Under the pieces are notes generated by a model. That model did not search any database. It was given only the letters and a program-made list of their open reading frames with translations, and was not told the origin of the DNA. Of a stretch of 64,000 nucleotides of DNA, positions 17,142 to 26,697 are shown in pieces; within the stretch, counting starts at the first letter, position 1; the number at the start of each line of letters is the position of its first letter. A program made the position numbers and the translations under genes. Origin of the DNA: Psychroserpens ponticola (GTDB taxonomy: Bacteria; Bacteroidota; Bacteroidia; Flavobacteriales; Flavobacteriaceae). The DNA is taken from contig NZ_CP116221.1 of NCBI RefSeq assembly GCF_023556315.2, positions 1,933,001-1,997,000 of the forward strand, read 5' to 3'.

Positions 17142-17942
17142 ATGAACATCCTCAAGGCATTCTTACTTACCGCTTTATTAATGGTTATTGAATTAGCTTT
17201 ATCTTATCCTGTATGGTATTTTGCAGATACTACTAATTTTGAAACAAATTCAATTCTGCATTTAATTGGGATTTCTGGTATTGTTCCTTATTCAATCTCA
17301 TTTATCATAGTATTATTTTTTATTTCTAAAATGAAACTCAAATGGGATAATGGAATTAAAAAAGTAAAATCATTGAATTTAGAAATTGTAATTTATCTTC
17401 TAATAATGAACATTGGCTTATATTTTTTTGATAGACCATGTTTTGATTTCACAAGAATCTTGGATACAATAAATAATGTTCCAATTGAACCATATACAAA
17501 TTATCAAGGTTCAAATATTTCTTTATTCTATAGGACTATAGCTGTTCTATTTATTGCTCCAATATTTGAAGAATTATTTTTTAGAAAATACTTGTTTGTA
17601 GAATTGTCAAAGAAGTACTCAAGTAAAATTTCAATCATAATTTCAAGTATTTGTTTTTCATTAATTCACCTTCCAAGTTATAGGAATTTAATCCCAACAT
17701 TCCTTTTTGGCGTTATATGCTGTCTAATTTATTCTAAAACACGAAATATTCTTTACACTATTCTAATACATTTTCTATCAAATCTAACATGGCTGCTTAC
17801 AATTAAATTTGGTGCTAATATCTACAATTGGGTTTTATCATTGGAATACAACTATTTATATTGGGTTTTAGTTTTATCAGGAATTTTAATAGTATATTTT
17901 TCACTTCGAAAAATAACTACAGCTAACAACGTGTATAATTAA
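17142..17942 (+). CDS. CPBP family intramembrane glutamic protease
   Basis: A 266-residue protein with about seven membrane segments. The conserved motifs of the CPBP/Abi family are present: EELFFR with the catalytic double glutamate near residue 147, FSLIHL near 172 and a late HFLSN motif. These enzymes cut peptides or prenylated proteins within the membrane and often act in bacteriocin immunity or maturation. The gene has no stop in its body: it ends TANNVYN with the TAA supplied by attC. Confidence 0.82.
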   Translation: MNILKAFLLTALLMVIELALSYPVWYFADTTNFETNSILHLIGISGIVPYSISFIIVLFFISKMKLKWDNGIKKVKSLNLEIVIYLLIMNIGLYFFDRPCFDFTRILDTINNVPIEPYTNYQGSNISLFYRTIAVLFIAPIFEELFFRKYLFVELSKKYSSKISIIISSICFSLIHLPSYRNLIPTFLFGVICCLIYSKTRNILYTILIHFLSNLTWLLTIKFGANIYNWVLSLEYNYLYWVLVLSGILIVYFSLRKITTANNVYN

Positions 17943-18052
17943 TTGCTAGTTATAGCCTACTTACGAATATTCCTGCGGAATATTCTATTCGTTTTTTATT
18001 TGCTAAATTAGTTGCTGAAACACGCAACCAACCATACACGAACACGTTGGCA
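17921..18052 (+). repeat. attC 23, subtype II
   Basis: R'' AGCTAAC, R' GTTGGCA. Apical stem GAATATTCC/GGAATATTC with TGC loop. Supplies the preceding stop codon. Confidence 0.92.
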
Positions 18053-18065
18053 GTAACCTAAAATA

Positions 18066-18452
18066 ATGTTAACACCTCAAAATATTATTTCAATATTCGA
18101 AGAACATGGACTCCCAGAGTATGGGCTAACATTAGATTTTTTACCAACTCAATCTTTAATTAGAAAGATGTCTGAGAGATTTAAAATTGAATTTGCTATT
18201 ATGTTTACAATAAATAATGGTAATTACTATTGCATATACAAAGGCACAAGTAATAGCGTAGAATTACCAATTGACGCTAAAGAAATACTTCTTTCTCATA
18301 CACATCCAAATGGCACAATAAAACCAAGCATTCACGATATTAATTGGTTGAAAACTGCTCAATCTGTAGGTTCACCTCAGATTCAATCGGTAATATTACC
18401 CATTGGAAAAAAAAGAGTAACTTTCAATATTAATAGCCCCTTTTTAAAATAA
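18066..18452 (+). CDS. JAMM (JAB1/MPN) metalloprotease-like protein
   Basis: A 128-residue protein with an exact JAMM zinc motif HxHPx6SxxD: H78, H80, P81, S88, D91 within LLSHTHPNGTIKPSIHDIN. A glutamate (E42) in the strand KIEFAIMF could be the general acid/base. JAMM proteins cut isopeptide or peptide bonds. In bacteria they occur with ubiquitin-like systems, sulphur carriers and toxin processing. The ATG is 19 bases after the boundary. A second gene follows after 4 bases, so the two form an operon within one cassette. Confidence 0.72.
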   Translation: MLTPQNIISIFEEHGLPEYGLTLDFLPTQSLIRKMSERFKIEFAIMFTINNGNYYCIYKGTSNSVELPIDAKEILLSHTHPNGTIKPSIHDINWLKTAQSVGSPQIQSVILPIGKKRVTFNINSPFLK

Positions 18453-18456
18453 TATT

Positions 18457-18972
18457 ATGGAAATTCATAATGAAATATTGACCAATATTAATACTAGGTA
18501 TGTATTATTAAAGAAAGAAAATGACTATCTAATAATAGATAAATTAAGAAAAACTATGGTTATAATTGACGACCCGATTATTAATCTGAAAAAGCTTATT
18601 GAAGTTATGATTTCTAAGAAAGTGCAGGTTTATGAAGATGCTAAAGAGCTCCCAAAACCAATAGAAGAACCTCAAAAATTTAATATAAAATCAGTAGCCT
18701 TTAAGGTATTTATTAAAAAAATTTACAATCATAAAGAAGAAGAAACTGGTTCTATACTTACAGCTTTAACTAATGAACCTGTAAATGCTGAAAGAAAAAA
18801 TATTATTGAAAAAAGGATCATGAGTTATGCGTTTCAAGTATTATATCCTGGAGAAGGCTTAAATATGTATAGTTCAGTTTATAAAGACACAGCCTCTATT
18901 ACTGCTATAAAGAAAATTAACAGTTTACCTTCTAGCGAAATTGGAAATATTAAAGAAATATATGACTGGTAA
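18457..18972 (+). CDS. Unknown partner of the JAMM protein
   Basis: A 171-residue soluble protein with a beta-rich first half (NTRYVLLKKENDYLIIDKLRKTMVIIDDPIINLKKLIEVMI), an acidic linker with prolines (KELPKPIEEPQKF) and a helical second half. It starts 4 bases after the JAMM gene. A ubiquitin-like or substrate role is possible but I see no C-terminal GG; it ends in KEIYDW. No family recognised. Confidence 0.65.
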   Translation: MEIHNEILTNINTRYVLLKKENDYLIIDKLRKTMVIIDDPIINLKKLIEVMISKKVQVYEDAKELPKPIEEPQKFNIKSVAFKVFIKKIYNHKEEETGSILTALTNEPVNAERKNIIEKRIMSYAFQVLYPGEGLNMYSSVYKDTASITAIKKINSLPSSEIGNIKEIYDW

Positions 18973-18980
18973 ATAGCAAC

Positions 18981-19112
18981 TGCCAACAACGTGTATAACC
19001 AATTGCTTGGTTTGTGTGTACTCGGAAAATCCGGCGGATTTCCCTAATGGTTAGTTCCTTTTGTTAACTTAGTTCTTGCCAACGCAACAAGCCATACACG
19101 AACACGTTGCCA
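18981..19112 (+). repeat. attC 24, subtype I
   Basis: R'' TGCCAAC, R' GTTGCCA. Apical stem GGAAAATCC/GGATTTCC with GGC loop. Confidence 0.93.
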
Positions 19113-19156
19113 TTCATTGTGAGCAACGAACTTTTATTGAATAATTTGTCCAAATA

Positions 19157-20518
19157 TTATTCTTTAATCACTCTATAAACTGCCGATGAATTATTGTTTT
19201 CAACGGTAACTAAATACATTCCAGAATTTAGTTCAACCAAATCGATTTCTTCTCTAAATGAATTCGGTTTCAAACTCATTATCTCCTGACCCAAAAGATT
19301 ATGTACTTTAACTTGAGTAATAGTCTTATTAGATTTTAAATTCAAAATATTACTTGTTGGATTAGGATATAAGCTAAATTCTATGAGTGAAATGTCTTGC
19401 GTAGATAACAATTCGTCTTGAATAACAATATCGAATAAACCTGTTGCCATTCTACCTGTGTCTTCACTCCATACTTGTAGCTTATAGTAAGTAAATGTTG
19501 AGACTGGAATATTCACTAATGAACCTGTACTACAAGCATTGTTTACTTGGGTCAATGAACTGCAAGTTCCACTCCATAACTGTAAATTATAACCTTCACT
19601 TACGTTAATATCAATAAATTCATTAGCACCAGTATTAAAACTAAACCAAACGTCTGCTCTATTACTAACATTATTACAAGATGGTATTTGGTTTGATGAT
19701 GTTGCCAACTCATTATATGCAACGATTTGTTCTCCTAAAGTTAATAAAAACGAACTACTGCAATCATCATTTCTTGGTTCAATTCCACAATTATAGCCTA
19801 TTTCCAAAATATTTGAACAACCTTCTGCATTGTTTTCAATCTGATAACTACACTCTGAAATACAATTCGCTAAAGAGTAACAAACTGATTCTATATTACA
19901 ATTTGATAAATTAGGGTTATCTGTAATTATAATGTCTACATAAGTATCGTTACCCAAACTAACATTTGACAATGCGGAAATATCGGACAACGAATTATTA
20001 CTCTGTAATAAAATTCCAAATAAAGACGATATGACTTCAAGTCCTTCTAAACTTTGTATATTAGGATTCCCTAATAGTTGTATGGTTCCTGCAAATGAAG
20101 GAGATATACCTATTAAATTTTGTAAAGAATTATTGTAATGTAATCGAATTCCATAATTTGATACATAGGAACTCAAACCATTTATATTAATTAGATTATC
20201 GTTATTTGATATTATAAATTCATCTACACCTTCTCCTGTGAAATTATTCAAACCTGTTAAGTCAACAAGTAATGGATTGTCTTGTATATATAAATGATAA
20301 ACCGTTTCTATACCAAGTAAAGGTGTTAAATCCGTTATATCATTCCCACTGATTGTTAATGTACCGTCTATATCTGTACAAGAAGGGTAATTTGTGGGAA
20401 AAGCATCAACTTCTGCTTGTGATGTTAAAGTAATTGTACCTGGACATTGACTAAAACCAAGAACAGGCATAATTACTATTACTAAATTTAATAAAAAAGA
20501 ACGTAATTTTGTTTTCAT
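19157..20518 (-). CDS. Secreted leucine-rich-repeat protein with type IX sorting domain
   Basis: A 453-residue protein. The start at 20518 (MKTKLRSFLLNLVIVIMPVLGFSQC) gives a clean signal peptide. The 35 upstream codons in the open frame do not. Irregular leucine-rich repeats fill residues 20-210 (TLTISGNDITDLTPLLGIETVYHL, NPLLVDLTGLNNF, SLEGLEVISSLFG), then a beta region. A C-terminal sorting domain has FSLYPNPTSNILNLKS, VKVHNLLGQEI and LNSGMYLVTVEN, typical of surface proteins exported by the type IX system. It faces against the array and has its own promoter. Confidence 0.85.
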   Translation of the reverse strand: MKTKLRSFLLNLVIVIMPVLGFSQCPGTITLTSQAEVDAFPTNYPSCTDIDGTLTISGNDITDLTPLLGIETVYHLYIQDNPLLVDLTGLNNFTGEGVDEFIISNNDNLININGLSSYVSNYGIRLHYNNSLQNLIGISPSFAGTIQLLGNPNIQSLEGLEVISSLFGILLQSNNSLSDISALSNVSLGNDTYVDIIITDNPNLSNCNIESVCYSLANCISECSYQIENNAEGCSNILEIGYNCGIEPRNDDCSSSFLLTLGEQIVAYNELATSSNQIPSCNNVSNRADVWFSFNTGANEFIDINVSEGYNLQLWSGTCSSLTQVNNACSTGSLVNIPVSTFTYYKLQVWSEDTGRMATGLFDIVIQDELLSTQDISLIEFSLYPNPTSNILNLKSNKTITQVKVHNLLGQEIMSLKPNSFREEIDLVELNSGMYLVTVENNNSSAVYRVIKE

Positions 20519-20538
20519 AATATACAATTTAATAAAAA

Positions 20539-20546
20539 CAAATATA
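20539..20546 (-). promoter_or_regulatory. -7 promoter box of the minus-strand LRR/T9SS gene
   Basis: On the minus strand TATATTTG fits TAnnTTTG exactly, with TTTA 19 bases upstream at the -33 position. The ATG follows after about 20 bases. Confidence 0.55.
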
Positions 20547-20600
20547 TGCATTTTAAATTTACATCTAAATGAAAATTCGAACTGAATAAAAACAACGAAA

Positions 20601-20733
20601 TGGCAACAACGTGTATAATTCATTGCTAGTTCTAGCCTACTTGGAAATTCCTTCGGAATTTCCTCTGGTTCGTTTTAGTTTACTAATTTAGTTGCTGAAA
20701 CACGCAACGAAATCATACACAAACACGTTGGTA
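20601..20733 (+). repeat. attC 25, subtype III
   Basis: R'' TGGCAAC, R' GTTGGTA. Right arm CACGCAACGAAATC. Apical stem GGAAATTCC/GGAATTTCC. Confidence 0.92.
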
Positions 20734-21147
20734 ACAATAGCTCCGAAGTTATAATTATAGTAACTCCAAGTGATACAGAGTTACTATAATTACAACTTCG
20801 GAGCTATTGCCACTCATACTCTTAAAGTTGAAAGCTTACTCAAAATCTAAAACTCATTGTGGCGAAAAAAAGTCTGGTTTTCTTTTCGCGATTTTTTTTT
20901 TGAGGTTAAGACACATTCACTAAAAAACTATTCTGAGAAAATTTTTATTTGAGTTTGAGAAAGTTTGTGCAATCATTCACTCAAATCTAAAAAGATGATC
21001 ACTCAAATTCTTTATTTTTAAAGAGGAGCTTTAATCTAAAATTGTACAATTTTCTTTTATTAGAAAAATCTATCATACATCTATGAAAACTTACTCCTGC
21101 TCCAACACTCTAATCTGAATGTGATTACTCTAATGTGTCGCTACAGT
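20728..21147 (+). other. Gene-less cassette NC-C, copy 3 (long form)
   Basis: Has an extra GTTATAATTATAGTAACTCC near the start that pairs with GGAGTTAC-like sequence downstream. The palindrome is broken here (ACATCTATG for ACATGTATG). No gene seen. Confidence 0.7.
20862..20901 (+). terminator. Hairpin plus T-tract in NC-C copy 3
   Basis: Stem GCGAAAA/TTTTCGC, then ten T. Confidence 0.62.
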
Positions 21148-21281
21148 TGCCAACAACGTGTATAACCAATTGCTCAGTCTGTGTATACTTGGAAATCCCT
21201 AACGGAATTTCCTACTGGTTCGTTTCTTTTTGCTAACTTAGTTCTTACCAACGCAACTAGCCATACACAAACACGTTGTGT
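21148..21281 (+). repeat. attC 26, subtype I
   Basis: R'' TGCCAAC, R' GTTGTGT. Apical stem GGAAATCCC/GGAATTTCC with one mismatch. Confidence 0.92.
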
Positions 21282-21299
21282 GTAATTTGAGAAAACCGA

Positions 21300-21803
21300 A
21301 TGCAAAGAACAGAAATCATAAATAAGAAAGAGTTTTTTGAACTGATTGAGTTTATTCTATCGGATTCTAAAGCTGAACTTTATGAATCATACTCTGAAAT
21401 GGAAAAAGATTTGGTTCGGATAAAAAATTACTCTGAATTTAAAGACTATTTCTCTCACTCGATTGCTGAAAATAAAAAACAATTAGGATTTGGAATTTAC
21501 CATCCTGAAAGTAAAGGCAGATTCTCAATAACGGAATTAAAACTTGACCCAAAATATTGTAACGGAAAAACTTACCGAAACCGAATTGATGGTTGGGGAA
21601 TTATTTACATTCAATTGAATTTAATAAATGCTGAAAACGAAATTGAATGTCGAATTTCTGTGAATTCAAAAAAAAGAGCTGAAAATTGGAAAAGCACTAA
21701 TCCTGAATTTGGAAATCCTGAATTGTGGGAATGGAAAGTAATCGAAAGTAACGCAAGGAAAATAATAAAACGATTAAAAAACTACACACAACAACGTGTA
21801 TAA
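21300..21803 (+). CDS. Unknown cytoplasmic protein ending inside attC
   Basis: A 167-residue soluble protein with helical N-terminal half and a beta region GFGIYHPESKGRFSITELKL and DGWGIIYIQLNL near residues 65-110. It ends NYTQQRV with the stop supplied by attC. The layout resembles small immunity proteins, but I recognise no family. Leader AATTTGAGAAAACC. Confidence 0.68.
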   Translation: MQRTEIINKKEFFELIEFILSDSKAELYESYSEMEKDLVRIKNYSEFKDYFSHSIAENKKQLGFGIYHPESKGRFSITELKLDPKYCNGKTYRNRIDGWGIIYIQLNLINAENEIECRISVNSKKRAENWKSTNPEFGNPELWEWKVIESNARKIIKRLKNYTQQRV

Positions 21804-21921
21804 TTAATTGCTGTGGTCGTTGCGTACTCGGAAAATTCCTGCGGAATTTTCTACTGGTTCGTTTTCTATTTACTAACTTAGTTCTCGCCAACGCAACCAA
21901 CCATACACGAACACGTTGTGT
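21786..21921 (+). repeat. attC 27, subtype I/II hybrid
   Basis: R'' ACACAAC, R' GTTGTGT. Apical stem GAAAATTCC/GGAATTTTC with TGC loop. Right arm GCCAACGCAACCAACC. Confidence 0.91.
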
Positions 21922-21982
21922 GTAATTTGAGAAATAGTGCACATTAAGCAAAACAGTTACCATAGAAAAAGTAAATGAATGA

Positions 21983-22492
21983 ATGAATAAAGAAATTAAA
22001 TTTAAAAAGAATCGAATTTTATTAGGAATACTTTTCTTTAGTTTAATGCTTTTTGCCTCAATTTGGTTTTTAGCTAATCCTGAATTATTTTTAAGAAATG
22101 TGTTTATGAAAGAGAAACATATTCAAACAATAGGAATAATTGGAGTTATATATTTTTCAGCACTCTTATTTTCATTTTTTAAAATTCTTCGAAAAAAATA
22201 TGCTATTCAAATTACAGATGATTTTTTAATTGATAATTCTAAATATGAATCATTAGGAAAAGTAAAATGGAGAGATATTACCAAAATACAAAGACTAAAG
22301 AAAAGAAGTATTGAGGTATTCGTGAAAAGAGATATACACAAAACGAGAAAAAGAAACTTACTCTCAAAATTTCTTGCGATTATGAATAACAGGAATTATA
22401 AAGAAAGTATTATCATATCTAGTGCTTTAACAGACATAAGTATTGAAGATCTCTTTGAGGGAATAACAAGTACTTATAAAACGAATAAATAA
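21983..22492 (+). CDS. STM3941-like membrane protein with PH-like domain
   Basis: A 169-residue protein with two N-terminal membrane segments (about residues 11-29 and 47-66), then YAIQITDDFLIDNSKYESLGKVKWRDITKIQ. This matches the pattern of STM3941-type proteins, in which a short PH-like domain follows two helices. Three ATGs stand in overlapping frames at 21975, 21979 and 21983. Only the last opens the gene. Role unknown. Confidence 0.68.
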   Translation: MNKEIKFKKNRILLGILFFSLMLFASIWFLANPELFLRNVFMKEKHIQTIGIIGVIYFSALLFSFFKILRKKYAIQITDDFLIDNSKYESLGKVKWRDITKIQRLKKRSIEVFVKRDIHKTRKRNLLSKFLAIMNNRNYKESIIISSALTDISIEDLFEGITSTYKTNK

Positions 22493-22499
22493 AAACTAC

Positions 22500-22634
22500 A
22501 CACAACAACGTGTATAATTAATTGCTTTGGTCGTTGCTTATTTGGAAAATTCCTTCGGAATTTTCTCTGGCACGTTTTTGTTTACTAAATTAGTTGCTTA
22601 AACACGCAACTAACCATACACAAAACCGTTAGCC
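22500..22634 (+). repeat. attC 28, subtype II
   Basis: R'' ACACAAC, R' GTTAGCC. Apical stem GAAAATTCC/GGAATTTTC. Confidence 0.92.
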
Positions 22635-22642
22635 ACAACTAC

Positions 22643-23275
22643 ATGAAAAAGAAATCCAATAACAATAATCAGAAAAATCTCAGCCTCTTCAAGAGCGTAC
22701 TAATTGCAGTCGTTAGTGGACTAAGTGTTGTACTTTTTCAACAACTATTTTTTAAGAGCAACTTAAATTATGAATTAAGAAATGAAATTTTAAAAGAAAA
22801 CTATGAATACTATGTCGCAATGCAACATTTTTCAGATAAATACTCGATTGTCAGATGGAATTATCTTACAGCTCCTAAAGAAGGATATATAGATTTATTA
22901 GCTGGTGATAAAATTAATCATAATGGAATAGAAAAGATTATAAAAGCTGACGGAAAAACATATTTCCCATCAAACGCAACCCTTTTTTCATCGTCTAAAA
23001 CAGTAGAATTAGCAATTGATTCTTTAAAACAGAAAAAATGGCAAGAAAATAAAAAATTCATAATTGAAAATAAGAATAAAATTGATCAGGATATTTATAA
23101 TGATTTTCTTAAAATAATTAAGATTGTAGATAAAAACCCTTGGCCAAAAAAAAATCTATCGATGTTAGAGATAAAAGACAATATATGGTCCGATAAACAG
23201 TTTGTAGAGGCTTGGTTTTCAATAAATTTAGATTTATGGGAAAAAACATATGAATATATTGGTATAAGACAATAA
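22643..23275 (+). CDS. Single-pass membrane protein, unknown function
   Basis: A 210-residue protein: basic, asparagine-rich N-terminus (MKKKSNNNNQKNLSLFK), one membrane segment at about residues 18-36 (VLIAVVSGLSVVLFQQLFF), and a helical domain beyond it with several aromatic clusters (YEYYVAMQHFSDKYSIVRWNY). No family recognised. The topology resembles the DUF6090 proteins but the motif NNWNE is absent. Confidence 0.7.
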   Translation: MKKKSNNNNQKNLSLFKSVLIAVVSGLSVVLFQQLFFKSNLNYELRNEILKENYEYYVAMQHFSDKYSIVRWNYLTAPKEGYIDLLAGDKINHNGIEKIIKADGKTYFPSNATLFSSSKTVELAIDSLKQKKWQENKKFIIENKNKIDQDIYNDFLKIIKIVDKNPWPKKNLSMLEIKDNIWSDKQFVEAWFSINLDLWEKTYEYIGIRQ

Positions 23276-23281
23276 AGCAGT

Positions 23282-23412
23282 GGCTAACAACGTGTATAAC
23301 CAATTGCTGGTTATAGCCTACTTGGAAATTCCTACGGAATTTCCTCTGGTTCGGTTTCTTTTACTAACTTAGTTCCTGCCAACGCAACAAGCCATACACG
23401 AACACGTTGTAT
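23282..23412 (+). repeat. attC 29, subtype I
   Basis: R'' GGCTAAC, R' GTTGTAT. Apical stem GGAAATTCC/GGAATTTCC. Confidence 0.93.
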
Positions 23413-23834
23413 TTAATAATGCCAGCCTTTCTGATCTTCCCAGGTTTATTGCCATCATCAAAACTTGTAGATTAAGGTCAGTACTCTAAAAGCAGTACGG
23501 AATTGACTTTCGATAGATTTTTTTCCTTGTCAAGCTTTCGATTGAAATCGTATGAGAGTTTTACTCTCAAATACGAATGAATTCGCATAAAGCTTGCCTT
23601 AAGGTATAGAATATTTTCGACAAAGTCAAGTAATTACCCAAATACTTATCATTTAAAGTGCTGAATACTTTAATACGCAACAACTTTTAATGATCGCTTT
23701 TAAAATGACGATACCATATCCCGCGATATAGTACATAATTTGAAAACCATAAACCGGATTCAGAATCTGTTATGTAGCGTCTGTCATTCCTACGTAATTA
23801 TGGAGATTCCCTATGGTCATTTCCAAATTACTAA
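23407..23834 (+). other. Gene-less cassette NC-A, copy 2
   Basis: No difference from the copy at 2122 was found by eye across the body, including the long hairpin (about 23501-23630). Confidence 0.78.
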
Positions 23835-23969
23835 AAACAACAGCGTGTATAATTAATTACTTGTTCCTCTTATATTTGGAATATTTATTACCATAAATAA
23901 AATGGTTAGTTTCTTTTTGCTAATTTAGTAATAACAAAACGTAACTAATCATACACGTCTACGTTAACA
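23835..23969 (+). repeat. attC 30, subtype V
   Basis: R'' AAACAAC, R' GTTAACA. Same as attC 4 up to the R' box. Confidence 0.9.
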
Positions 23970-24432
23970 ACAATAGTGCAAAAATTCGACAGCACTACTC
24001 TATTTGAACTATTATTGTAAATACAAAAATCTCTAATTTCTCATTTAAGATTTTCGTTTATCATTTTTTGGAGAACTAAACGCTTTTATGGTCTGTTTTT
24101 GTTTATTAACTTATAGCTAGAAAACTCTCAAGATAATTTCTTACTTCATTGGTAAACAGTTTCTTTTTAAGATAATATGTTCGTTCATTTAAAATTGTTT
24201 TTTCATAAGTCAGCCAAATTATCGCTAGCGTTCTGTATCGTTCTAAAATCCAAAAAAGGTGTTCGTTATTATTCTTGTGGTGCAACCTAAATGCTATTAT
24301 GGACTTTTCTCTTTTGCCAAATCAACGGTTTCTTGGGAGTATCAGCTAATGTTAGTTATAGCATTCTCTTCGGTTGCTATGAGGTATATAGCTAGTTCTG
24401 TGATTTACCAATGACTTGTGCTGCACTACAGT
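23964..24432 (+). other. Gene-less cassette NC-D, copy 3
   Basis: Directly follows NC-A copy 2. Starts AACAACAATAGTGCAAAAATTCG. One base shorter at CTCTTCGGTTGC than its relatives. No gene seen. Confidence 0.74.
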
Positions 24433-24564
24433 TGCTAACAACGTGTATAATTAATTACTGCGGAATTTCCAATCGGAAATTCACAATAATTAATTATATT
24501 AGCTACAAATCGGAAAATGACTTACGTCCTTTTCCGTAACTAATCATACACAAAACCGTTGTGC
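24433..24564 (+). repeat. attC 31, subtype IV
   Basis: R'' TGCTAAC, R' GTTGTGC. Double hairpin. Confidence 0.92.
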
Positions 24565-24643
24565 GTAAGCTGTCAGACCAACGAAAATCGAACTAAAATT
24601 TAAACTTTTTAGTTACTTACGAACGAAAAACAATCTGAATTAA

Positions 24644-25153
24644 ATGACATTTAAAGGAATAAATAACCAAACAGTTGAATTTAGGATAACGAATTATCAG
24701 TTTCCTGAAATAACTGATTGTGAATATGATTCAAATTGGTTGTTAGTTTATTTAAAAGTAAAAAGTGATTGCGGAAATTGGGAAACGGTTGACCCTTCTC
24801 TTTTGGTAAGAGATTTAAAAGACATTATTGAATGGTTTGAGCAACTTTCGAATGATATAGAAACAGATACGGATTCACTTGTATTTATGGAACCAAATTT
24901 GGAATTTGAACTGACTAAAAAATATGCGCATAAAAAACGAATAAGAATAACGTTTGATTTAGAATCTCGCCATCCAAATGCCAAAGATGACGAAGAATTT
25001 TTTGTGGATTGTGAATTTAACAATGAGGAATTAAAACAAATTGCGTCTGAATTGAAAAAAGAAGCGGAATTATATCCAGAACGAGCTTTAATGAATAGAA
25101 AAAAATCTTACATAGATATGTTTAAAAATTTAGGTAAATCTTTATTCAATTGA
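24644..25153 (+). CDS. WapI-like immunity protein
   Basis: A 169-residue soluble protein. The first 70 residues follow the pattern seen in WapI-type immunity proteins: VEFRITNYQFPEITDCEYDSNWLLVYLKVKSDCGNWETVDPSLLVRDLKDIIEWFEQL. The second half is acidic with a helical end. Such proteins neutralise a cognate polymorphic toxin. No toxin is in this cassette, so it would be an orphan immunity gene. The leader is 80 bases. Confidence 0.55.
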   Translation: MTFKGINNQTVEFRITNYQFPEITDCEYDSNWLLVYLKVKSDCGNWETVDPSLLVRDLKDIIEWFEQLSNDIETDTDSLVFMEPNLEFELTKKYAHKKRIRITFDLESRHPNAKDDEEFFVDCEFNNEELKQIASELKKEAELYPERALMNRKKSYIDMFKNLGKSLFN

Positions 25154-25169
25154 ATACGAAAAAGCCTAC

Positions 25170-25300
25170 GCACAACACCGTGTATAATTCATTGCTAGTT
25201 ATAGCCTACTTACGAAAGTCCTCGCGGACTTTCTATCTGTGATTTATTTGCTAACTTTAGTGCTTTAACACGCCACTAATCATACACAAAACCGTTAACA
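25170..25300 (+). repeat. attC 32, subtype III
   Basis: R'' GCACAAC with ACCGTGTATA, R' GTTAACA. Apical stem GAAAGTCC/GGACTTTC. Confidence 0.92.
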
Positions 25301-25764
25301 ACAATAGTGCAAAAATTCAACAGTACTACTCTATTTGAACTATTGTTATTAATACAAAAATCTCAAATTTCTCATTTGAGATTTTCGCTTTATCATTTTT
25401 TGGAGAACTAAACGCTTTTTGGTTTGTTTTTGCTTATTAAGTTATAGCTAGAAAACTCTCAAGAAAATTGATCACTTAAATGGCAAACAATTTATTTTTA
25501 GAATAATATGTTTTATCATTTAAAATTGTTTTTTCGTAAGTCAGCCGAATTATCGATAGCGTTCTGTATCATTCTAAAATCCAAAAAAGGTGTTCGTTAG
25601 TATTCCTGTGGTGCAACCTAAATGCTATTATGGACTTTTCTCTTTTGCCAAATCAACGGTTTCTTGGGAGTATCAGCTAATGTTAGTTATAGCATTCTCT
25701 TTCGGTTGCTGTTAGGTATATAGCTAGTTCTGTGATTCACCAATGACTTGTGCTGCACTACAGT
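25295..25764 (+). other. Gene-less cassette NC-D, copy 4
   Basis: Contains the best form of the internal hairpin, AAAATCTCAAAT/ATTTGAGATTTT with loop TTCTC (25357-25385). With copy 6 it shares the variant AAAATTGATCACTTAAATGGC or a close form, marking a sub-lineage. No gene seen. Confidence 0.74.
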
Positions 25765-25896
25765 TGCTAACAACGTGTATAATTAATTACTGCGGAATTT
25801 CCAATCGGAAATTCACAATAATTAATTATATTAGCTGCTAATCGGAAAATGACTTACGTCCTTTTCCGTAACTAATCATACACAAACACGTTGTGT
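25765..25896 (+). repeat. attC 33, subtype IV
   Basis: R'' TGCTAAC, R' GTTGTGT. Double hairpin. Confidence 0.92.
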
Positions 25897-25902
25897 TTAA
25901 TT

Positions 25903-26505
25903 ATGACGAACGACTTTACATTTGAATTAATAGCTATTGGAGTTTTAATACTTACATACTATACTCTGTACTATTTATCCAAACTCATAATCAAATACGA
26001 ACTGCAAAAGAAAAAAACGAAAAGAATATCTAATGCTAAAACTTATAAAACGGTTACAAGGCAAGGAGAAAATTTTGAATATGAATTTCCGTTAAACCCG
26101 AATTTAGACGAATTTTGGATAAGATTATTTGCGAAAGTATTTGACTATGGATTTTATTTAGGAATATTTTATCTTATTGACAGAATTTTAATCGAAAAAA
26201 GTATATATCCATACTTGTTGGCATTTTTAGCTTTATTTATTATTAATCCGATATTTGAATCGTTGACTGGTAGAACTTTTGGGAAATATGTGTTCGGAAT
26301 GAGAGTTATTGATGACTTTGGAGAAAACCCATCATTCTTGACTTCATTCATTAAAAATTTACTTCAACTTTTTAGTATAGCTTTTTATGTATTATCAAGT
26401 GCGACAATATTGGAAGATGAAATGTTTTTTCATAATAAAAGAACATTTACATATACGATTTGGAGTAAAGACAAAGAAAAAATATTAACTGAATTAAATA
26501 ACTAA
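25903..26505 (+). CDS. RDD family membrane protein (copy 2 of a duplicated cassette)
   Basis: Identical in protein, and by eye in DNA from the cassette boundary to the stop, to the gene at 13696. It follows a gene-less NC-D cassette here and a phosphatase cassette there. The attC after it is not the same as the one after copy 1. Confidence 0.85.
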   Translation: MTNDFTFELIAIGVLILTYYTLYYLSKLIIKYELQKKKTKRISNAKTYKTVTRQGENFEYEFPLNPNLDEFWIRLFAKVFDYGFYLGIFYLIDRILIEKSIYPYLLAFLALFIINPIFESLTGRTFGKYVFGMRVIDDFGENPSFLTSFIKNLLQLFSIAFYVLSSATILEDEMFFHNKRTFTYTIWSKDKEKILTELNN

Positions 26506-26639
26506 ACACAACAACGTGTATAACCAATTGCTTAGTTTGTGTGTACTCGGAAATTCCTATCGGAATTTCCTATTGGTTCGGTTTATTTTGCTAACTTAGT
26601 TCCTGTCAACGCAACTAGCCATACACAAACACGTTGTGC
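26506..26639 (+). repeat. attC 34, subtype I
   Basis: R'' ACACAAC, R' GTTGTGC. Apical stem GGAAATTCC/GGAATTTCC with TATC loop. Confidence 0.93.
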
Positions 26640-26697
26640 AACATATAAGAAAATCTACAAACAAAGTGAATAATCATTAAAATTATTTACTATTTGC

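Noticed and set aside
17142-17942. CPBP protein as part of an operon with a bacteriocin
   Set aside because: No peptide gene with a leader is present in this or the neighbouring cassettes.
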